NCBI GenBank assembly: GCA_002373045.1
Contig: DFHU01000037.1
Location: forward strand, 1 to 7,944
Reading direction: 5' to 3'
Length of the DNA stretch: 7,944 nucleotides
From: Pseudoselenomonas ruminantium
GTDB taxonomy: Bacteria > Bacillota > Negativicutes > Selenomonadales > Selenomonadaceae
The notes under the pieces are model-generated. The model did not search any database, was not told the origin of the DNA, and saw only the letters and a program-made list of their open reading frames with translations. The position numbers and the translations under genes were made by a program. This document shows positions 1 through 5,376 of this stretch, piece by piece; positions within the stretch are counted from its first letter, which is position 1, and the number at the start of each line of letters is the position of its first letter.

Positions 1-24
1 ACTAATAAATCGAGGGCTTAACTT
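1..24 (+). rRNA. rrl: 23S rRNA, 3' end only
   Basis: The first two dozen bases match the conserved 3' end of bacterial 23S rRNA: ACTAATAAATCGAGGGCTTA, then AAC. The ending GGGCTTAAC is the strand that pairs with the 5' end of 23S in the closing helix. The rest of the gene lies outside the window. The exact mature 3' end is uncertain by a few bases. The 5S gene downstream on the same strand supports the call. Confidence 0.85.
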
Positions 25-29
25 TTGCT

Positions 30-136
30 GGCCTGTCCAAGAATTCGAGCGAAAGCGAGAAATGATTGGGTAACAGGCCGCATGCGAAAACGTCCCAAGA
101 ATCAAGCCTGAAAGGCGTAGATGATTGGATGACGTT
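30..136 (+). repeat. Two related hairpins in the 23S-5S spacer
   Basis: The spacer from 25 to 212 carries two successive hairpins with the same plan. Hairpin A (30-79) has a 7-bp outer stem, GGCCTGT with ACAGGCC. Hairpin B (89-136) has AACGTC with GACGTT. Inside each, the identical octamers CCAAGAAT (37-44 and 95-102) and ATGATTGG (62-69 and 121-128) face each other. They pair except for a tandem G-A/A-G mismatch in the middle. Both have a 2-3 base bulge on the 3' side between the outer and inner stems and a GAAA-containing apical loop. The outer stems differ in sequence but both pair. Weaker pairing follows before 5S (AATGTT 153-158 with AACATT 197-202; ATACA 161-165 with TGTAT 176-180). A role in rRNA precursor processing is inferred. 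Confidence 0.7.
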
Positions 137-212
137 GACCGCCAAGAGCTAAAATGTTCAATACAAAATTTCTTCTGTATAGTTTTGAATGTGCATAACA
201 TTCAATTAAATA

Positions 213-329
213 TCTGGTGACGATAGCTGAGTGGTTCCACCTGTTCCCATACCGAACACAGTAGTTAAGCACTCATACGCCGAAAGTACTTGTCTGGAGA
301 CGGACTGGGAGGATAGGGCGTTGCCAGTT
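213..329 (+). rRNA. rrf: 5S ribosomal RNA
   Basis: The 5' end (CTGGTGACG, 214-222) pairs with the 3' end (CGTTGCCAG, 319-327), forming helix I of 5S rRNA. The interior contains the typical 5S core CCCATACCGAACAC, then AGTTAAGC, then the CGCCGAAAGTACTTG-like arm and GGGAGGATAGG. The length of about 116 bases is normal. It lies about 190 bases after 23S and 45 bases before tRNA-His, the usual order in Firmicute rrn operons that carry distal tRNAs. The ends are accurate to a base or two. Confidence 0.95.
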
Positions 330-374
330 AGGTGCCCTTTGGGGTATTTGACCCTTTTAGGGTTGTTAAATAAT

Positions 375-451
375 GGCGGCTTTGGTGAAGCGGTTAACAC
401 ACTGGATTGTGGCTCCAGCATGCATGGGTTCGATCCCCATAAGTCGCCCCA
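375..451 (+). tRNA. trnH: tRNA-His(GTG)
   Basis: A full cloverleaf can be folded. The anticodon stem CTGGA/TCCAG encloses the loop TTGTGGC, giving anticodon GTG (His). The T arm is ATGGG-TTCGATC-CCCAT (424-440). The 7-bp acceptor stem aligns only if G375 is taken as the extra G at position -1, opposite C448 (position 73). This is the identity element of bacterial tRNA-His. CCA is encoded at 449-451. It is the first tRNA after 5S. Confidence 0.97.
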
Positions 452-465
452 TTTTTTTAATATGT

Positions 466-541
<76 letters not shown>

Positions 542-548
542 TATATAC

Positions 549-639
549 GGAGTGGTACTCAAGAGGCTGAAGAGGACGGTTTGCTAAATCGTTAGGCTGG
601 GTAACCGGTGCGGAGGTTCGAATCCTCTCCACTCCGCCA
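549..639 (+). tRNA. trnS: tRNA-Ser(GCT)
   Basis: This is a class II tRNA of 91 bases with a long variable arm (about 595-611). The acceptor stem GGAGTGG (549-555) pairs with CCACTCC (629-635). The discriminator is G636 and CCA is encoded at 637-639. The anticodon stem ACGGT/ATCGT encloses TTGCTAA, giving GCT, which reads AGC/AGU serine codons. The T arm is GGAGG-TTCGAAT-CCTCT. It is the last tRNA before the operon terminator. Confidence 0.97.
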
Positions 640-649
640 CTTGAAATGA

Positions 650-678
650 AAGGTCATTGCTATGCAATGGCCTTTTTT
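650..678 (+). terminator. Intrinsic terminator of the rRNA-tRNA operon
   Basis: A perfect 11-bp stem, AAGGTCATTGC (650-660) with GCAATGGCCTT (664-674), allowing one G-U. It has a 3-base loop and is followed by more T residues. It starts 10 bases after tRNA-Ser and fits the end of the rrn transcript. Confidence 0.93.
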
Positions 679-764
679 GCTAATATAAAATAGGTGGAAT
701 TGGAAATGATAAAAGATATCTTATTGGGTAAATAAAATGATGACTATAATGGATGAAGAGAATA

Positions 765-785
765 TGGTATAATGTTATATAGGAG
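765..785 (+). promoter_or_regulatory. Extended -10 promoter and RBS for the DUF3990-like fragment
   Basis: TGGTATAAT (765-773) is an extended -10 element. No good -35 lies 17 bases upstream. A second TATAAT at 745-750 has only a weak TTATTG at 721-726 above it. AGGAG (781-785) lies 9 bases before the ATG at 795. The stretch 680-794 is very AT-rich. It holds no convincing gene, only frames of about ten codons starting at 706 and 737. Confidence 0.6.
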
Positions 786-794
786 AGTAAGGCT

Positions 795-956
795 ATGAAA
801 TTATATCATGGTACGGATTTATTTAGCGCAGAACAGATTTTGCAAAAGGGTATTGATATTACAGCAGGGCGAAAAGGGTTGGACTTTGGTACAGGGTTCT
901 ATGTTACGCCTAGAAAAGGTGGAGATCTGATATGCTGTTTGCGGGACTTAGATTAG
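795..956 (+). pseudogene. Truncated DUF3990-like (ADP-ribosyltransferase-fold) gene, N-terminal part
   Basis: The ATG at 795 has a good RBS and promoter and encodes 53 residues before a TAG. The N-terminus MKLYHGTDLFSAEQILQKGI, with GRKGLDFGTGFYVTP at residues 25-39, matches the start of the DUF3990 family from memory: a Y-H-G-T/S opening, then R-K-x-x-D-F-G-x-G-F-Y-x-T. The family is thought to have an ADP-ribosyltransferase-like fold, with the YHG strand and the GFY-T strand near the NAD site. Family members are usually about 150-180 residues, so most of the domain is missing here. After residue 41 the sequence (GGDLICCLRDLD) no longer looks like the family. A frameshift somewhere after about 914 would join it to the overlapping frame ending at 1189. 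AT-rich composition and position just beyond the rrn operon suggest acquired DNA. It is probably a decayed gene; a sequencing indel is the main alternative. Confidence 0.6.
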
Positions 957-1189
957 AAGTACGCAGGTTCTTTGGGACAATAATGTTGATTTTGGGAGAT
1001 AGGGGCTATTCCCGGGCTGACCGTAAGCGAATGATTCGTAATAGTGGTTTGATAGAAAAGTGCCGGGATTATGATAGTGCTACCTATGTTTTGCATTATA
1101 ATGTAGAGGATTGGTGCGATTATATGGTAAATGGAAATAAATGGCCGCGTACGGCAGAGGAGCGGCAGCGTTATTCCTGCTGGCATTAA
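932..1189 (+). CDS. Hypothetical 85-residue protein or displaced C-terminal part of the DUF3990-like gene
   Basis: This open frame overlaps the end of the upstream fragment by 25 bases and is shifted -1 relative to it. It is open from 914, so a single frameshift between 914 and 954 would give one protein of about 131 residues. As an independent gene it would start at ATG 932, behind a GGTGGA (918-923) at reasonable spacing. I do not recognise the product. It is basic in the middle (ADRKRMIRNSGLIEKC) and rich in aromatic residues and Trp towards the end (YVLHYNVEDWCDYM, ending SCWH). The E-D-W-x-D-Y stretch loosely recalls the E/D-W-L-D-F segment of DUF3990 proteins, which weakly favours a single broken gene. 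No signal peptide or membrane segment is seen. A terminator follows within 25 bases. Confidence 0.4.
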   Translation: MLFAGLRLEVRRFFGTIMLILGDRGYSRADRKRMIRNSGLIEKCRDYDSATYVLHYNVEDWCDYMVNGNKWPRTAEERQRYSCWH

Positions 1190-1210
1190 TAATTTACTAT
1201 ATGGAAATAG

Positions 1211-1246
1211 AAAACGACTGGTCATGAGTTAGACCAGTCGTTTTTT
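1211..1246. terminator. Bidirectional intrinsic terminator between convergent genes
   Basis: The stem AAAACGACTGGTC (1211-1223) pairs with GACCAGTCGTTTT (1232-1244) around an 8-base loop. On the plus strand it is followed by TTTTTTATTT. On the minus strand the second arm runs into TTTTCTATTT, and the TAA of the NlpC/P60 gene touches the hairpin base. It therefore ends both the 795-1189 transcript and the leftward operon. Confidence 0.9.
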
Positions 1247-2006
1247 ATTTCACAATATGTTTACCGCCCAAATATCTTGGTGCCCAATAATCGTCTTTCA
1301 GGGTATCAATCCTTACGCCTTTGCTGGAGCTGGCGTGGATGAATTTATCTTCGCCTAAATAAATGCCGCAATGGGAAGCGCCGGCTTCGTAGGTGGTGAA
1401 AAAGACCAAATCACCGGGAACGAGCTGCTTGCTGGTTTTGGTACGCAGACCAAGCTTGTATTGCTCGTCTGCTGTGCGGGGGATGTTGATGCCGTTTTTG
1501 GCAAAGACATACTGCAGATAGCCAGAACAGTCAAAAGCCTTGGGGGTAGTGCCGCCAAACTGGTAGGGAACACCGATGTAAGAGCGTGCAGTCTGCAATA
1601 ATGCGCCCACCTTGTTACGGGCGAGAATCGGTGTATTATTAGGAGCGAGTGCGCCTTTTGACTTTAAGGCTACATCATTTTTTTTTGTAATCGGTTTGGG
1701 CACATCGCTGCCCCATTTTACCTTTTTGGCCTTTTGCAGAGCCCGCCAGGTGGCATTATTGACGATGCCGGTGATGCGGATTTTGTTATCCCGCTGGAAT
1801 TCGGCTACAGCCCGTTCGGTTTCGGCACCGTAAACACCGTCTACAGAGGAAATTTCATAGCCAACAGCCTGTAATTTCTTTTGCAAAAGCAGGACATCAT
1901 GGCCATGGGAGCCTTCCTGCAAGGTAGGGGAAGCGAAAACTGTATGACTGGCAAAAAGCAAGCTGATTCCCAGTACAGCGCCGGTTTTGAGGGATAACTT
2001 TTTCAT
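1245..2006 (-). CDS. Secreted NlpC/P60 peptidoglycan endopeptidase with PG-binding domain
   Basis: Predicted cell-wall hydrolase; the NlpC/P60 family cleaves peptide stems of peptidoglycan. Residues here are numbered from the most upstream ATG (2012). A basic start and hydrophobic core end at a probable signal peptidase site (HTVFA, about residue 27). Residues 31-93 form a PG_binding_1 domain (GSHGHDVLLLQKKLQAVGY, then D-G-V-Y-G and A-V-A-E-F-Q). A Lys-rich linker follows. The NlpC/P60 domain spans about 135-255, with catalytic Cys162 (FDCSGYLQYVF), His214 (ASHCGIYLG) and third residue His226 (FIHASS). Three ATGs occur in a row. AAAGGA (2020-2015) lies 8 bases before the third (2006) but only 2 before the first, so 2006 is preferred and gives 253 residues. 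It follows the ArsR-type regulator by about 24 bases and is probably co-transcribed with it. Confidence 0.93.
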   Translation of the reverse strand: MKKLSLKTGAVLGISLLFASHTVFASPTLQEGSHGHDVLLLQKKLQAVGYEISSVDGVYGAETERAVAEFQRDNKIRITGIVNNATWRALQKAKKVKWGSDVPKPITKKNDVALKSKGALAPNNTPILARNKVGALLQTARSYIGVPYQFGGTTPKAFDCSGYLQYVFAKNGINIPRTADEQYKLGLRTKTSKQLVPGDLVFFTTYEAGASHCGIYLGEDKFIHASSSKGVRIDTLKDDYWAPRYLGGKHIVK

Positions 2007-2030
2007 CATCATCGTCCTTTCGGCTGCATA

Positions 2031-2405
2031 TTATGCCTGTCTTTCCCGAACATGGTCAAGACCTTGTAACATTAAGGTCAGAACATGGTCATCATCAAGA
2101 GAGTAAAATGCTTCCTTGCCGGCTTTGCGGAATTTTACCAGCCGGGCGGCGCGGAGCACGCGCAGCTGATGAGAGATAGCTGATTGCCCCATGCGCAGGG
2201 ATTCGGCGATATCACAGACACAGAGTTCATCTTCTGCGGCCAGCAGGGATAAAAGTTTGATACGCGTTTTATCGCCCAGCACTTTGAACAAGTCCGCCAG
2301 TTCCAGACTGGTTTCATCATCAAGTTTGTGCAGGGTGCAGTGCTTAATTTTATCGGGATGAATATGGTGTATATCGCATAAATCGCTTGTATTTTTTTCC
2401 GGCAT
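2031..2405 (-). CDS. ArsR/SmtB-family metal-responsive repressor
   Basis: A 124-residue winged-helix repressor, the usual length for the family. Such proteins bind operator DNA as dimers and release it on binding metal. The recognition helix is around 71-85 (GQSAISHQLRVLR), followed by a beta wing (VKFRKAGKEAFYSL). Two metal sites can be read. The alpha-3 site has Cys62 and Cys64 in ELCVCD, as in CadC, with possible N-terminal ligands Cys10, Cys23 and several His residues. The alpha-5 site has Asp105, His107, His118 and Glu121, with exactly the spacing of the SmtB/CzrA zinc site (D-x-H, then H-x-x-E 11 residues on). Zn, Cd, Pb or Co are plausible inducers. GGAAGG (2421-2416) precedes the ATG. 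No metal transporter is adjacent. Its partner gene is the NlpC/P60 hydrolase, with only about 18-24 bases between them. Confidence 0.93.
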   Translation of the reverse strand: MPEKNTSDLCDIHHIHPDKIKHCTLHKLDDETSLELADLFKVLGDKTRIKLLSLLAAEDELCVCDIAESLRMGQSAISHQLRVLRAARLVKFRKAGKEAFYSLDDDHVLTLMLQGLDHVRERQA

Positions 2406-2439
2406 GAATTGATTTCCTTCCTTATTTATACTCTATGCT

Positions 2440-2448
2440 ATTATATCA
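2440..2448 (-). promoter_or_regulatory. Promoter of the arsR-nlpC operon
   Basis: Read on the minus strand, TGATATAAT (2448-2440) is an extended -10 element about 35 bases before the regulator's ATG. The -35 region is poor. An imperfect AT-rich symmetry (TATA at both ends, about 2427-2445) covers the start region and could be a self-binding operator. It is too weak to call firmly. Confidence 0.6.
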
Positions 2449-2554
2449 CAATTTTTGCAGGTCGGGAGAATTTTCTTGTGAGGTGGTTAACAGTTTAGCG
2501 TCTTTGATAATCTTATTGTACACTCAGCGCGCACTTAAATATTATTCAGACTAA

Positions 2555-2620
2555 TTGTAATCGATAGAAAAATAATATATAATTATGTTTGCATAAATCA
2601 TTTCAGTGAGCTTAGGAGGT
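2555..2620 (+). promoter_or_regulatory. Sigma-A-type promoter and RBS of the dcuC operon
   Basis: TTGTAA (2555-2560), a 17-base spacer and TATAAT (2578-2583) form a near-consensus housekeeping promoter. A 5-bp inverted repeat, TTATG-TTTG-CATAA (2583-2596), sits just after the -10 and could be an operator. AGGAGGT (2614-2620) lies 6 bases before ATG 2627. This fixes that start over the in-frame GTG at 2606, which has no RBS. The remaining 2449-2554 between the divergent promoters shows no gene. Confidence 0.8.
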
Positions 2621-2626
2621 ATTTGT

Positions 2627-3901
2627 ATGTTACTCGCTGGTGGTATTATCGTGGTCCTGACTTTTGCGCTGATCATCAAAAAGATTGAGGCGCGGCTGGT
2701 ACTCTTTTTGGCAGGTGTTATCATGTGTTTGATTGGCGGCCTGCCGGGAGATATCATGAAAGCCTTTATGAAGGCCATGACGAACAATTCTTTGGTGCCA
2801 ACCATTTGTACGGTAATGGGGTTTTCCTATGTGATGAAACTCACCGAATGCGACCAGCATCTGGTGCAGTCGATTTCCGGGATTCTCAAAAAGGGGCGTA
2901 TGGTTTTGGTGCCTTTGTCCTTTTTCCTGACCTGGTGGATTAGTCTGGCCATTCCGTCTGCTGCCGGCTGTTCGGCTGCGGTGGGCAGTATTTTGATTCC
3001 GACCTTGATTGCCGCTGGTGTGCATCCGGCGATGGCGGCTGCTACGGTTCTGGCTGGAACCTGGGGCAGTGCAATCAGCCCGGGTAATGCCCATAATCCG
3101 TTTGTAGCCGATTTGGCCGGTACGGATATGATGACGGTCATCATCAATGAAACGCCGGCTTCGGTGATTGCTTCTTTTGCCTGCATAGCCGTGATGACGG
3201 TTTATGCTGTGCTCATGAAGGAAGGGGCAAGTGAGGAACGCCGTGAGGCATATCTGGCTACGTTGGCAAAAGAGCAGCATCATGATATGCATGATTTTCA
3301 GGTAAATCCATTGCGGGCTATTGTTCCCTTGGTGCCGCTGGTGCTGCTTATCTTAGGTTCCAAGCAGGTAGCTGTTCTGCCGGAAATGAGCGTGGCGCTG
3401 TCCATGATTATCGGTGTGGTTTTGGGACTTTTGGTTACTTGGTCTAATGCGCAGGAGGTCTGCAAGAACTTCTTTGATGGTATGGGCAGTGCCTATGCCA
3501 ATGTTATCGGTCTTATCGTCTGTGCTAGTGTGTTCACTACGGGCATGGCCGCTGTGGGTCTTACGGGGGCGCTTACGGAAGTAATGAAGGGCTCCCAGTC
3601 GGCAGCAGCCGCCGCCGGTACTTTTGGCCCCTTCCTGATTGCGGTGATTTCCGGTTCCGGTGATGCGGCTGCTTTTGCTTTCAATGGTGCCGTAACACCT
3701 TTTGCGGAACAGTTTGGCATGAGCATTATGGATTTGGGGTCGCTGGCGCAGATTGCCGGTGCTATGGGGCGTTCCATGTCGCCGGTGGCAGGCGCGGCCA
3801 TCATCTGTGCAGGCCTTGCCAAGGTCAACCCCATGGAAGTTTCCAAGCGCAATGCTTTGCCCTGCCTGGCGGCGGCGTTGGTGCTGATGCTGTTCCTGTA
3901 A
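2627..3901 (+). CDS. dcuC: DcuC-family anaerobic C4-dicarboxylate transporter
   Basis: A 424-residue, very hydrophobic inner-membrane carrier with about 10-12 transmembrane segments, close to the family's usual length of around 450. DcuC proteins move fumarate, succinate and related C4-dicarboxylates in anaerobes. Two signature regions are clear: AISPGNAHNPFVADLAGT from residue 149, and SGSGDAAAFAFNGAVTPFAE from residue 342 followed by AGAMGRSMSPVAGAAIICAG. These paired S-P-containing re-entrant-type segments are typical of the ion transporter superfamily. A charged cytoplasmic loop (about 200-226: KEGASEERREAY, EQHHDMHD) separates the halves. Substrate cannot be fixed from sequence; relatives annotated as DcuC also include peptide or amino-acid carriers. 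The gene is the first of an operon. The M20 peptidase starts 30 bases after its stop. Confidence 0.88.
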   Translation: MLLAGGIIVVLTFALIIKKIEARLVLFLAGVIMCLIGGLPGDIMKAFMKAMTNNSLVPTICTVMGFSYVMKLTECDQHLVQSISGILKKGRMVLVPLSFFLTWWISLAIPSAAGCSAAVGSILIPTLIAAGVHPAMAAATVLAGTWGSAISPGNAHNPFVADLAGTDMMTVIINETPASVIASFACIAVMTVYAVLMKEGASEERREAYLATLAKEQHHDMHDFQVNPLRAIVPLVPLVLLILGSKQVAVLPEMSVALSMIIGVVLGLLVTWSNAQEVCKNFFDGMGSAYANVIGLIVCASVFTTGMAAVGLTGALTEVMKGSQSAAAAAGTFGPFLIAVISGSGDAAAFAFNGAVTPFAEQFGMSIMDLGSLAQIAGAMGRSMSPVAGAAIICAGLAKVNPMEVSKRNALPCLAAALVLMLFL

Positions 3902-3931
3902 TGTTTTACAAAATGGAAGAAGGTATACCCA

Positions 3932-5050
3932 ATGATTAATGAACAGCGTGTGTTGGATGAATTTTTGGAACTGGTGCAGATTCGCTGTTCCACCCATGAT
4001 GAACGGGAAGTGGCGGATTTGCTCACGAAACGCCTGACGGATTTGGGCGGTACGGTTAAGGAAGACCATGCCGGCGAAAAAATCGGCGGCAATACGGGCA
4101 ATCTGATAGCGGATTTTCCCGGCACCATTGATGCGCCCACGGTGATGCTCACAGCCCATATGGACTGTGTGGAGCCCTGCGGCGGTGTTAAGCCGGTGGT
4201 AAAGGACGGTGTTATCCGTTCGGACGGCACGACGATTTTGGGCGGCGACGACAAGGCCGGCGTGGTGGCCATTCTCGAAACCTTGCGCCAGCTCAAGGAA
4301 AAACAGATTCCGCATGGCCCAATTCAGGTTGTGTTTACGGTAGCCGAGGAAAATGGGGTACATGGTTCGCAGAATCTCGACCAGAGCCTGCTGCATGCGG
4401 ATTTTGGCTATACGCTGGATACGCATAATCATCCGGGCAATATGACTTTTATGGCCCCGGGCAAGAATCAGATCAAGATTCATATTGAGGGCAAGGCCAG
4501 CCATGCGGGGGTGAATCCCGAAGCCGGCATCAATGCCATCTGTGCCGCAGGGCGTTTGATTGCCGATGCCCCGCAGGGACGCATTGACGAGGAAACCACC
4601 TGCAATCTGGGGAAAATTGTCGGCGGTTCCGCTACCAATGTAGTAGCCGAAACCTGTGATGTGTTCTACGAAAGCCGTAGCCGTGACAAGGCGAAGCTGG
4701 ACAGAATTACACAGGAGATCTGCGACCACTTTGTGAACGGCGCAGAAAAGACCGGCTGTAAGATTACGGCCGAAGTCAGCCCCGACTATGGCCCATATCT
4801 GCTCGATAAAGATGCGCCAGCCATTCAGACGGCCATTAAGGCTGCCGAGAACCTGGGCCTGCCGGTAAATCTGGAAGAATCCGGCGGCGGTTCGGATGCG
4901 AACCATTTCAACACCTATGGCGTGCCGACGGTGGTGCTCTCCGTAGGCATGGAAAACGCCCATACCAAGGACGAATATATTGAAGAAAAAGATTTGTACG
5001 ATGCCGCAAGATGGGCATTGGAAATCGTCAAGGTTGTTGCCAAAAACTAA
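3932..5050 (+). CDS. PepT-like M20 family metallopeptidase
   Basis: A 372-residue cytoplasmic di-zinc peptidase resembling peptidase T but shorter (PepT is about 410), as in the PepT-like subfamily. Metal and catalytic positions are visible: His76 in TAHMD, the bridging Asp in GGDDKAG (106-107), catalytic base Glu139 and ligand Glu140 in AEEN, Asp163, and His344 in NAHT. The lid/dimerisation domain is about 178-290 and contains GKASHAGVNPEAGINA (187-202), with the conserved His191. Asp163 is followed by THNHPG rather than the more familiar D-G/S-D-G stretch, a small departure near the active site. There is no signal peptide. AAGG (3920-3923) lies 8 bases before the ATG. Co-transcription with the DcuC carrier suggests hydrolysis of an imported peptide or amide with a dicarboxylate part; aminotripeptidase activity is the default reading. 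A terminator lies 11 bases after the stop. Confidence 0.9.
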   Translation: MINEQRVLDEFLELVQIRCSTHDEREVADLLTKRLTDLGGTVKEDHAGEKIGGNTGNLIADFPGTIDAPTVMLTAHMDCVEPCGGVKPVVKDGVIRSDGTTILGGDDKAGVVAILETLRQLKEKQIPHGPIQVVFTVAEENGVHGSQNLDQSLLHADFGYTLDTHNHPGNMTFMAPGKNQIKIHIEGKASHAGVNPEAGINAICAAGRLIADAPQGRIDEETTCNLGKIVGGSATNVVAETCDVFYESRSRDKAKLDRITQEICDHFVNGAEKTGCKITAEVSPDYGPYLLDKDAPAIQTAIKAAENLGLPVNLEESGGGSDANHFNTYGVPTVVLSVGMENAHTKDEYIEEKDLYDAARWALEIVKVVAKN

Positions 5051-5061
5051 AGAAACATAAA

Positions 5062-5098
5062 AAAAGGCCACGGAGCGGGATTAACTCCGTGGCCTTTT
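5062..5098 (+). terminator. Intrinsic terminator of the dcuC-peptidase operon
   Basis: A perfect 14-bp stem, AAAAGGCCACGGAG (5062-5075) with CTCCGTGGCCTTTT (5085-5098), around the loop CGGGATTAA. It sits just after the peptidase stop. The A-rich first arm makes it potentially active in both directions. Confidence 0.93.
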
Positions 5099-5131
5099 AG
5101 GGAAGGGATGATAAAAAATTTGAGAAATGGG

Positions 5132-5214
5132 AAGCAAGAAGGGTGGGATATTCCTTCTTGTTTAGGGAATCAATAAGAGCATTCACCTTGGGGGATTAAC
5201 CAAGTATCTCTTAT
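5132..5214 (+). other. Two further hairpins with GGGAT loops in a 278-base gene-free stretch
   Basis: Between the operon terminator and the M48 gene there is no credible reading frame. Hairpin 1 pairs AAGCAAGAAGG (5132-5142) with CCTTCTTGTTT (5153-5163), with one G-U and a loop containing GGGATAT. Hairpin 2 is two-tiered: ATAAGAG (5173-5179) with CTCTTAT (5208-5214), an asymmetric internal loop, then CTTGG (5187-5191) with CCAAG (5200-5204) closing the loop GGGATTAA. Neither is followed by a T run, so they are not ordinary terminators. A TATAAT at 5224-5229 has no matching -35. Candidate structured RNA or 5' leader; function unknown. Confidence 0.5.
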
Positions 5215-5271
5215 CGACAACCTTATAATAACAAAGTTTTATGAAAACAATATGTAACTGAGGCTACAAAA

Positions 5272-5372
5272 GGGAAAAAAATGATATTTTTTTGCAGATT
5301 TTTTTTTCAGGTATCTTTAATCTGGATATGATACAATAAAAAAACAGGAAAACCTGACCATAACGAGGTGAT
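5272..5372 (+). promoter_or_regulatory. A/T-tract region, promoter and extended Shine-Dalgarno of the M48 gene
   Basis: An A tract (5275-5281) and two T tracts (5287-5293 and about 5299-5307) lie roughly one helical turn apart and could bend the DNA or act as an UP element. Two overlapping -10 candidates follow: TATGAT (5327-5332) with TTTTCA 17 bases upstream, and TGATACAAT (5329-5337) as an extended -10. A small hairpin, CAGG-AAAA-CCTG, lies at 5345-5356. GAGGTGAT (5365-5372) is an extended match to the anti-Shine-Dalgarno sequence. It lies across the GTG at 5368 and the ATG at 5371, pointing to TTG 5377 as the start. Confidence 0.55.
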
Positions 5373-5376
5373 GAAA

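Noticed and set aside
549..680. tRNA-Ser as an integration (att) site for the accessory patch beyond it
   Set aside because: No integrase and no direct repeat of the tRNA 3' end is seen downstream, and the patch is only about 500 bases.
706..735. Nine-codon frame MIKDILLGK with an AGGTGG upstream, a possible leader peptide
   Set aside because: It is too short to support, with no attenuator structure after it and no link to a downstream biosynthetic gene.
2446..2481. TCACAA and TTGTGA half-sites between the divergent promoters, suggesting CRP/FNR control
   Set aside because: The orientation is reversed and the 24-base gap is far too wide for a CRP/FNR dimer site. It is probably chance.
3353..5071. 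A 572-codon open frame on the minus strand across dcuC and the M20 peptidase
   Set aside because: Both plus-strand genes have clear families, RBS and catalytic motifs. The antisense frame has no recognisable domain and is best explained by codon bias of the genes beneath it.
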